The translations under genes were made by a program, and so were the position numbers. From Melaminivora alkalimesophila (GTDB lineage: Bacteria; Pseudomonadota; Gammaproteobacteria; Burkholderiales; Burkholderiaceae_C), in assembly GCF_000282995.1 (NCBI RefSeq), contig NZ_ALEE01000271.1, positions 1-9,941 of the forward strand: DNA of 9,941 bases, read 5' to 3'. Below are positions 4,391-9,941 of this stretch, one piece after another. The notes beneath the pieces are model-generated. The model ran no database searches and was not told the DNA's origin. It worked only from the letters and a program-made list of their open reading frames with translations. Each line of letters starts with the position of its first letter. Position 1 is the stretch's first letter.

Positions 4391-5368
4391 ATGCTCGCTT
4401 TCATCATCCGCCGCCTGCTGCAGGCCCTGCTGGTCATGGCCGTGATGTCCGGCCTGGTCTTCGTCGGCCTGTACGTGGTGGGCGACCCGGTCTCGATGAT
4501 GGCGAGCCCCGAGGCGACCGAACTCGAGCGCGAAGCGATCCGCACCAACTTCGGCCTGGACAAGCCGCTGCTGGAGCAGTACGCGATCTTCGTCTCGCGC
4601 GCCGTGCAGCTGGACTTCGGCAAGAGCTTCCTGACCGGCCAGTCGGCCATGGGCCTGATCCTGGAGCGCATGCCGGCGACGCTGGAGCTGGCGGTGGTCT
4701 CGATGCTGCTGGCGGCGCTGGTGGGCGTGCCGCTGGGCATCTGGGCGGGGCTCAAGCCCCGGAGCGTGAGCGCGCGCGGGATCATGACGGGCTCGGTGCT
4801 GGGTTTTTCGCTGCCCAACTTCTGGGTCGGGCTGATGCTGATCATGGTGTTTGCCGTGTACCTGGGGTGGCTGCCGGCGAGCGGGCGCGGCGCGGCCGTG
4901 GCGCTCGGGCCGGTGGACACCAGCCTGCTGACCTGGGAGGGCTGGCGGCGCATCCTGCTGCCGGCCTGCACCATCGCGCTTGCCAAGGGGGCGCTGATCA
5001 TCCGCGTCACGCGCGCCGCCACGCGCGAGGCGCTGCCCATGGACTACATCAAGTTCGCGCGTGCCAAGGGGCTGGCCTGGGGCCGGATCCTGCGCGTGCA
5101 CCTCCTGAAGAACATCCTGATCCCCATCGTCACGGTCTTCGGGCTGGAGTTCGGCCAGGTCATGGCCTTCGCCGTGGTGACGGAGACCATCTTCGCCTGG
5201 CCGGGCATGGGCAAGCTGCTGCTCGATTCCATCGTCACGCTCGACCGGCCGGTGGTGGTGGCCTACCTGATCCTGATCGTGTTCTTCCTGGTGATGCTCA
5301 ACCTCGTCACCGACATCCTCTACTCGGTGCTCGACCCGCGCGTGCGCCTGCAGCCGGCCAAGGCATGA
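4391..5368 (+). CDS. Peptide-type ABC transporter permease, DppB/OppB class
   Basis: One half of the inner-membrane channel, pairing with the next gene product. The 325 residues match the class. It opens with the typical MLAFIIRRLLQALLVMAVMS transmembrane segment. A periplasmic stretch follows with the hallmark LREQFGLDKPLLEQY-like region (here REAIRTNFGLDKPLLEQYAI) and LDFGKSF, then about five further hydrophobic spans. The cytoplasmic EAA loop that docks to the ATPases is at about residues 213-241 (EALPMDYIKFARAKGLAWGR, then ILRVHLLKN). ETIFAWPGMGKLLLDSI and YSVLDPRVR near the end are also diagnostic. There is no strong Shine-Dalgarno sequence before ATG 4391. The stop overlaps the next start by four bases (ATGA), indicating coupled translation. 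Confidence 0.93.
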   Translation: MLAFIIRRLLQALLVMAVMSGLVFVGLYVVGDPVSMMASPEATELEREAIRTNFGLDKPLLEQYAIFVSRAVQLDFGKSFLTGQSAMGLILERMPATLELAVVSMLLAALVGVPLGIWAGLKPRSVSARGIMTGSVLGFSLPNFWVGLMLIMVFAVYLGWLPASGRGAAVALGPVDTSLLTWEGWRRILLPACTIALAKGALIIRVTRAATREALPMDYIKFARAKGLAWGRILRVHLLKNILIPIVTVFGLEFGQVMAFAVVTETIFAWPGMGKLLLDSIVTLDRPVVVAYLILIVFFLVMLNLVTDILYSVLDPRVRLQPAKA

Positions 5369-6300
5369 ACCCGTCCTCCCTCCCCTCCGCCGCGGCGCTC
5401 GACGCCGCCCCGCCGCTGCCGCCGGCCGAGACGCCCTGGCAGCGGCTGCGCCGCGAGTTCCTGGCCAACAGGCTGGCGGTGCTGGGGTTGTTGCTGGTGC
5501 TGCTGTCGATCGGCGCGGCGGTGTTCGCGCCCTGGATCTCTCCGCAGAACCCCTACGACATCGGCGCGCTCGACATCTTCGACTCCAAGCTGCCGCCCGG
5601 CAGCCAGAACGCCGACGGCACCATGACCTACTGGCTGGGCACGGACGCGCAGGCGCGCGACGTGCTCTCGGCGATCTTCTACGGCCTGCGCACCAGCCTG
5701 GTGGTGGGCGGCGTCTCGGTGACGGCGGCGCTGGCCATCGGCAGCATGGTCGGGCTGGCGGCCGCCTACTTCGGCGGCTGGCTGGACGCGCTGCTGATGC
5801 GCATCGTCGACATCCAGCTGTCCTTCCCGGCGATCCTGGTGGCGCTGATCCTGCTGGCGATCCTCGGCAAGGGGGTGGACAAGGTGATCATCGCGCTGAT
5901 CATCGTGCAATGGGCGTATTTCGCGCGGGCGGCGCGCGGCGCGGCGCTGGTCGAGCGCGGCAAGGAATACATCGAGGCGGCGCAGTGCCTCACCCTGGGC
6001 GCGCCGCGCATCCTGTGGCGCCACATGCTGCCCAACTGCCTGCCGCCGCTGATCGTGATCGCCACCATCGACCTGGCGCACGCCATCGCGCTGGAATCGA
6101 CGCTGTCCTTCCTGGGCGTGGGCGTGCCGGTGACGGAGCCCTCGCTCGGGATGCTGATCGCCAACGGCTTCGAGTACATGCTCTCGGGCAACTACTGGAT
6201 CTCGTTCTTCCCCGGCATCGCGCTGGCGCTGACCATCGTCGGCATCAACCTGGCGGGCGACCACCTGCGCGACATCCTGAATCCGCACCATGCGCGCTGA
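5365..6300 (+). CDS. Peptide-type ABC transporter permease, DppC/OppC class
   Basis: Second channel subunit, 311 residues, a usual length. A polar Pro/Ala-rich N-terminus (about 1-20) leads into the DppC-type WQRLRREFLANRLAVLGLLL segment and first membrane span. Next comes the periplasmic region with APWISPQNPYDI and the class motif YWLGTDAQARDVLSAIFYGL followed by RTSL. Several spans follow. The EAA loop is about residues 200-225 (GKEYIEAAQCLTLGAPRILW, then RHMLPN), and the C-terminal hallmarks are ESTLSFLGVGV and PSLGMLI. The start at ATG 5365 overlaps the previous stop by four bases; a longer in-frame extension back to 4867 is only an open frame opposite the real upstream gene. Its 3' end overlaps the first ATPase start by 11 bases if that gene begins at 6290. 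Confidence 0.93.
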   Translation: MNPSSLPSAAALDAAPPLPPAETPWQRLRREFLANRLAVLGLLLVLLSIGAAVFAPWISPQNPYDIGALDIFDSKLPPGSQNADGTMTYWLGTDAQARDVLSAIFYGLRTSLVVGGVSVTAALAIGSMVGLAAAYFGGWLDALLMRIVDIQLSFPAILVALILLAILGKGVDKVIIALIIVQWAYFARAARGAALVERGKEYIEAAQCLTLGAPRILWRHMLPNCLPPLIVIATIDLAHAIALESTLSFLGVGVPVTEPSLGMLIANGFEYMLSGNYWISFFPGIALALTIVGINLAGDHLRDILNPHHAR

Positions 6301-7327
6301 AGCCATGGGCAAGCCGGAAGTCCTTCCCCCCCTGGCCACGCCGTCCGCGGCGGGCGAGGCGGTGCTGCAGGTGCAGGGCCTGAAGACGCATTTCTTCACG
6401 CACGGCGGGGTCGTCAAGGCGGTGGACGGCGTGGACCTGGAGGTGCGCGCGGGCGAAGTCCTGGGCCTGGTCGGCGAATCCGGCTCGGGCAAGAGCATCA
6501 CGGGCTTTTCCATCATCGGGCTGATCGACGAGCCGGGGCGCATCGTGGGCGGCAGCATGCGCTACCGCGGCCGCGAGCTGGTCGGCGCGCCGGAGCGCGA
6601 GCTGCAGCGGCTGCGCGGCAAGGAGATCGCCATGATCTTCCAGGACCCGATGATGACGCTCAACCCGGTGCTGCGCATCGACACGCAGATGATCGAGGCC
6701 ATCCAGGCGCACGAGCGCACCAGCGCCGCGGCCGCGCGCGCCCGGGCGCTGGAGGCGCTGGCGATGGTCGGCATTCCCTCGCCGGCCGAGCGCCTGCTGG
6801 CCTATCCGCACCAGCTCTCGGGCGGCATGCGCCAGCGGGTGGCGATCGCCATCGCGCTGCTCAACCGCCCGCAACTGATCATCGCCGACGAGCCGACCAC
6901 GGCGCTGGACGTGACCATCCAGGCGCAGATCCTGTACGAGGTGCAAAAACTCTGCCGCGAGACCGGCACGGCCATGGTCTGGATCACGCACGATCTAGCG
7001 GTGGTCTCGGGCCTGGCGGACCGCGTCGCCGTGATGTATGCGGGCCGCATCGTCGAGGCCGGCGCCACGGCCGACGTGGTGCGCCGCCCGGCCCATCCCT
7101 ACACGCGCGGGCTGATCGACTCGATCCCGACGCGCGCCACGCACGGCCAGCTGCTGCGCCAGATCCCGGGCATGACGCCGTCCCTGCTGCAGCTGCCGCC
7201 CGGCTGTGCCTTCCGCCCGCGCTGCAGCCGGGCGAGCGAGGCCTGCCTGGCCGAGCCCCTGCCCACGCAGCCCGCACCCGGGCGCAGCCTGCGCTGCTGG
7301 CACCCGCTGGAGCCCGAGCAGGCATGA
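6290..7327 (+). CDS. Peptide-type ABC transporter ATP-binding protein, DppD/OppD class
   Basis: ATP-hydrolysing subunit, expected to form a heterodimer with the next gene product beneath the permeases. The 345 residues carry the full motor set: Walker A GESGSGKS (62-69), Q-loop Q118 in MIFQDP, signature LSGGMRQR (176-183), Walker B LIIADEP (196-202, catalytic E201), D-loop ALD (205-207) and switch histidine H234 (WITHDL). [10 protein letters not shown] after the Q-loop is typical of the peptide transporter class. The oligopeptide-type C-terminal extension (about 255-340) holds [12 protein letters not shown] and four cysteines (C306, C312, C319, C336) suggesting an iron-sulphur site. The start is ATG 6290 (overlap with the permease gene) or ATG 6305 (gap of four); neither has a good Shine-Dalgarno sequence. 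The stop overlaps the next start by four bases. Confidence 0.93.
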   Translation: MRAEAMGKPEVLPPLATPSAAGEAVLQVQGLKTHFFTHGGVVKAVDGVDLEVRAGEVLGLVGESGSGKSITGFSIIGLIDEPGRIVGGSMRYRGRELVGAPERELQRLRGKEIAMIFQDPMMTLNPVLRIDTQMIEAIQAHERTSAAAARARALEALAMVGIPSPAERLLAYPHQLSGGMRQRVAIAIALLNRPQLIIADEPTTALDVTIQAQILYEVQKLCRETGTAMVWITHDLAVVSGLADRVAVMYAGRIVEAGATADVVRRPAHPYTRGLIDSIPTRATHGQLLRQIPGMTPSLLQLPPGCAFRPRCSRASEACLAEPLPTQPAPGRSLRCWHPLEPEQA

Positions 7328-8412
7328 AGACCATGACGGATACCGCCACGCCTGCCATCCCTTCCGCGGCCCCGGCCGTTGCCGCCCCGGCCCCTGCGGC
7401 CGGCGCGCCGCTGCTGGAGCTGCGCGGCATTTCCAAGCGTTTCGTGCAGCCGGTGGACCTGGCGGGCCGGCTGGCCAACCTGCTGGGCGCGCGCAACCAG
7501 CCCAGCGTGGTGCACGCCGTCTCGGACGTGGATCTGCAGGTGCGGCCCGGCGAGGTCATCGGCGTGGTGGGTGAATCGGGCTGCGGCAAGTCCACGCTCG
7601 GGCGCGTGATCGCGGGCATCAACCCGCCGTCCGCCGGCGAGCTGCGCTACGAGGGCAAGCCGGTGGCGGCAATGACTGCCGCCGAGCGCAAGGCCTATGG
7701 CCTGGGCGTGCAGATGATCTTCCAGAACCCCATGGCCTCGCTGAACCCGCGCATGCGCGTGCTCGACATCGTGGGCGAGGCGCCGGTGGTGCACGGCCTG
7801 GTTCCGGCCTCGGGCAAGGCCGAGTACGTGGCCGGACTGATGCGCCAGGTGGGGCTGGACCCGGATTACGCCCAACGCTACCCGCACCAATTTTCGGGCG
7901 GCCAGCGCCAGCGCATCGGCATCGCCCGGGCGCTCGCGCTCAAGCCGCGGCTGATCGTCTGCGACGAGGCGGTGGCGGCGCTGGACGTGTCGATCCAGGC
8001 GCAGATCCTGAACCTGTTCCTGGAGCTGCGCGAGCGGCTGTCGCTGACCTACCTGTTCATCAGCCACAACCTGGGCGTGGTCGGCCACGTCTCGGACCGC
8101 GTGGTCATCATGTACCTGGGCCGCGTGGTCGAGGTCGCGCCCACCGAGGTGATCTTCAGCCGGCCGGCACACCCCTACACCCGGGCGCTGCTGGCCGAGC
8201 TGCCCGAGCTGGACGCCGTGCGGCGCGACTACCAGCCCATCCAGGGCGAGCTGCCCTCGCCGCTGCGCCCGCCCTCCGGCTGCGCCTTCCACCCGCGCTG
8301 CCCGCACGCTTTTGACCGCTGCAAGGTCGAGCGGCCCGAGCTGCGCCGCCTGCAGGACGGTCACCTGAGCGCCTGCCACCTGAACGAGCCGCCGGCCCCG
8401 GCCGGCGCATGA
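7324..8412 (+). CDS. Peptide-type ABC transporter ATP-binding protein, DppF/OppF class
   Basis: Second ATPase subunit, 362 residues. A low-complexity Ala/Pro-rich N-terminus (about 5-29) precedes the nucleotide-binding domain: Walker A GESGCGKS (83-90), Q-loop Q134 in MIFQNPMASLNPR, signature FSGGQRQR (190-197), Walker B LIVCDEA (210-216, E215), D-loop ALD (219-221) and switch histidine H248 (ISHNL). The Walker B-to-D-loop stretch reads DEAVAALD, where DEPVSALD is commoner; catalytic residues are kept. The insertion VDLAGRLANLLGARNQPSVV (44-63) before the first strand's end is typical of DppF/OppF. The C-terminus has HPYTRALLAELP and a second four-cysteine set (C320, C326, C333, C351). Start ATG 7324 overlaps the previous stop; ATG 7333 is an alternative. 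The next gene begins four bases after the stop. Confidence 0.93.
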   Translation: MKTMTDTATPAIPSAAPAVAAPAPAAGAPLLELRGISKRFVQPVDLAGRLANLLGARNQPSVVHAVSDVDLQVRPGEVIGVVGESGCGKSTLGRVIAGINPPSAGELRYEGKPVAAMTAAERKAYGLGVQMIFQNPMASLNPRMRVLDIVGEAPVVHGLVPASGKAEYVAGLMRQVGLDPDYAQRYPHQFSGGQRQRIGIARALALKPRLIVCDEAVAALDVSIQAQILNLFLELRERLSLTYLFISHNLGVVGHVSDRVVIMYLGRVVEVAPTEVIFSRPAHPYTRALLAELPELDAVRRDYQPIQGELPSPLRPPSGCAFHPRCPHAFDRCKVERPELRRLQDGHLSACHLNEPPAPAGA

Positions 8413-8416
8413 CCCC

Positions 8417-9310
8417 ATGAGCACCACCCCCGTCCTGCCCAGCGTTCCCACGCCCTTCGATCCCTACAGCCTGCGCCTGCCCGAGGCGGACGCGCTGCCG
8501 CTGGTGTGCGACTCGCCGCACAGCGGCACGCTCTACCCCGACGACTTCGGCTACGCCCTGCCCTTCGAACTCCTGCGCCGCGGCGAGGACACGGACGTGC
8601 ACGTGCTGTGGCAGGCGCTGCCCTCGGTGGGCGCGACGCTGCTGGCGGCCAATTTCCCGCGCGCCTACATCGATCCGAACCGCGAGATCGAGGACATCGA
8701 CGCCCAGATGCTCGATGGCCCCTGGCCCGGGCCGCTCACCCCCAGCGAGAAGACGCGCCTGGGGATCGGCCTGATCTGGCGCGACGCCGGCAAGAACGGC
8801 AAGCACCCGATCTATGACCGCAAGCTCTCGGTGGCCGAGGTCCAGGCGCGCATCGCCCGCTACCACGCGCCCTACCACGCCGCGCTGGCCCAGCACATCG
8901 AGGCCGCCCACCGCGACTTCGGCGCCGTGTGGCACCTGAACCTGCACTCCATGCCCGCCGACTCGTACGAGGGCCTGCAGATCCAGAGCGACCACCCGCT
9001 GGCCGACGTGGTGCTGGGCGACCGCGACGGCAGCACGGCCGCGCCCGAGTTCACGCACCTGGTGGCCGAGGCGTTTCGCCGGCGCGGGCTGAGCGTGGCG
9101 CTGAACGATCCGTTCAAGGGCGTGGCGCTGATCGCCCGGCTGGGCCGGCCGGCCGAGCGCCGCCACAGCCTGCAGGTCGAACTGCACCGCGGGCTGTACA
9201 TGCACGAGGACACGCGCGCGCGCAGCGGCAACTTCGAGGCGCTCCAGCGCACGCTGGCGGAAGTGGCGGCCGAGATCGCGGCCTACGTGCGCGCCCAGGT
9301 CAGGCGCTGA
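8417..9310 (+). CDS. N-formylglutamate amidohydrolase family protein
   Basis: Predicted cytoplasmic zinc-dependent hydrolase of the N-formylglutamate amidohydrolase (FGase, PF05013) family, which cleaves an N-formyl or similar amide to free the amino acid. The 297 residues are near the usual length. Family signatures are CDSPHSGTLYPDDFG (31-45, with the SPHSG metal/active-site block), RRGEDTDVHVLW (54-65), NFPRAYIDPNREIEDID (79-95), a WHLNLHSMP block with H173 and H177 (172-180), and a late VELHRGLYMHE. No signal peptide is present. It lies four bases after the ATPase stop and 15 before the M20 gene, so it is part of the transporter operon. No histidine-utilisation (hut) genes are near, so a role in the histidine pathway is not supported; processing an imported N-acyl compound is more likely. 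Exact substrate is unknown. Confidence 0.88.
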   Translation: MSTTPVLPSVPTPFDPYSLRLPEADALPLVCDSPHSGTLYPDDFGYALPFELLRRGEDTDVHVLWQALPSVGATLLAANFPRAYIDPNREIEDIDAQMLDGPWPGPLTPSEKTRLGIGLIWRDAGKNGKHPIYDRKLSVAEVQARIARYHAPYHAALAQHIEAAHRDFGAVWHLNLHSMPADSYEGLQIQSDHPLADVVLGDRDGSTAAPEFTHLVAEAFRRRGLSVALNDPFKGVALIARLGRPAERRHSLQVELHRGLYMHEDTRARSGNFEALQRTLAEVAAEIAAYVRAQVRR

Positions 9311-9325
9311 GCGGAGGACAAGCCC

Positions 9326-9941
9326 ATGACCCTGATCGACGAGATCGCCGCCTCGCACGCGGAATTCACCGCGCTGCGCCGCGACATCCACGCCCACCCG
9401 GAACTCGCCTTCGAGGAACACCGCACGGCCGAGCTGGTCGCCGAGCGGCTCGCCTCCTGGGGCATCGAGGTGCACCGGGGCCTGGGCAAGACCGGCGTGG
9501 TGGGCGTGCTGCGCGGCACGCGCGCGGGCAGCGGCGGGCGCGGGCGCACGCTGGGCCTGCGCGCCGACATGGACGCGCTGCCCATGCCAGAGCACAACCG
9601 CTTCGCCCACGCCTCGCGCCACCCCGGGCGCATGCACGGCTGCGGCCACGACGGCCACACGGCGATCCTGCTCGGGGCGGCGAAATACCTGGCGGCGCAG
9701 CGCGACTTCGAGGGCACGGTGCATTTCATCTTCCAGCCCGCCGAGGAAGGCGGCAACGCCGGCGCGCGCGCGATGATCGAGGACGGGCTGCTGGAGCGTT
9801 TTCCCTGCGACGAGATCTACGGGCTGCACAACATGCCGGGCCTGCCCGAAGGGCATTTTGGCTTTCGCAAGGGCCCGGCCATGGCGTCGAGCAACCGCTT
9901 CGACATCACGGTGCGCGGCACCGGCGGCCATGCGGCCCAGC
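9326..9941 (+). CDS. M20 family metallo-amidohydrolase, hippurate hydrolase/N-acyl amino acid deacylase type (3' end outside the window)
   Basis: The first 205 residues of a di-metal amidohydrolase that removes acyl groups from N-acyl amino acids or splits related amides in the cytoplasm; members usually have about 390-400 residues. Visible motifs are LRRDIHAHPELAFEEHRTAE (17-36), LGLRADMDALPM (76-87), the metal-binding MHGCGHDGHT (103-112, C106 and H108 as likely ligands), FQPAEEGGNAGARAMIEDG (136-154, the E140-E141 pair with ligand and catalytic base) and GLHNMPG (166-172, H168 ligand). The last visible part, ITVRGTGGHAAQ, enters the dimerisation (lid) domain. Start ATG 9326 has a strong GGAGG at 9313-9317, eight bases upstream. 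The gene follows the FGase gene by 15 bases in the same operon. The frame is open to the right edge. Carboxypeptidase activity on short peptides cannot be excluded. Confidence 0.92.
   Translation, partial: MTLIDEIAASHAEFTALRRDIHAHPELAFEEHRTAELVAERLASWGIEVHRGLGKTGVVGVLRGTRAGSGGRGRTLGLRADMDALPMPEHNRFAHASRHPGRMHGCGHDGHTAILLGAAKYLAAQRDFEGTVHFIFQPAEEGGNAGARAMIEDGLLERFPCDEIYGLHNMPGLPEGHFGFRKGPAMASSNRFDITVRGTGGHAAQ

Noticed and set aside
5320..6558. 412-residue minus-strand open frame opposite the second permease
   Set aside because: His/Asp/Gln/Arg-rich antisense shadow without domains; the plus-strand permease is unmistakable.
7099..8451. 450-residue minus-strand open frame opposite the second ATPase
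   Set aside because: Antisense shadow of the ATPase gene, with low-complexity composition and no start signals.
8156..9931. 591-residue minus-strand open frame opposite the two amidohydrolase genes
   Set aside because: It spans several real plus-strand genes with full catalytic motifs; its own translation shows only GC-driven bias.

Overview
The window looks like chromosomal DNA of a GC-rich betaproteobacterium. Protein style, GC-rich third codon positions and gene content point to Burkholderiales, most likely Comamonadaceae (Acidovorax/Comamonas type). That placement is my inference from recalled families, not a search. There are no rRNA or tRNA genes, CRISPR arrays or recognisable insertion sequences.

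Positions 1-2600 are a patchwork of small accessory genes on both strands. They are the 3' end of a helix-turn-helix antitoxin-like gene (+), a scar of a second toxin-antitoxin locus (-), an intact toxin-antitoxin operon of the HigB/HigA (RelE-superfamily) type (-, toxin first), a secreted DUF4124 protein with a strong ribosome binding site (+), and an overlapping pair made of a small exported protein and a DUF2335 membrane protein (-). A mostly non-coding stretch of about 360 bases then leads into the second half.

Positions 2715-9941 are one co-directional, tightly packed operon. It encodes a periplasmic peptide-type binding protein, two inner-membrane permeases, two ATPases (order as in dppABCDF), an N-formylglutamate amidohydrolase-family enzyme, and an M20 amidohydrolase (hippurate hydrolase/N-acyl amino acid deacylase type) that runs off the right edge. 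Most junctions overlap by 4-11 bases or are separated by 4-15. The exception is a 74-base gap after the binding protein, which holds a 13-bp hairpin. The likely logic is import of a dipeptide-like or N-acylated amino acid substrate, followed by amide-bond hydrolysis in the cytoplasm. The true substrate cannot be read from the sequence.

No wholly new system is evident. The items most worth a second look are the transporter plus two-amidohydrolase operon, the hairpin between binding protein and permease, the hybrid toxin-antitoxin scar, the apparently leaderless toxin promoter with an overlapping dyad, and the four-cysteine C-termini of both ATPases.
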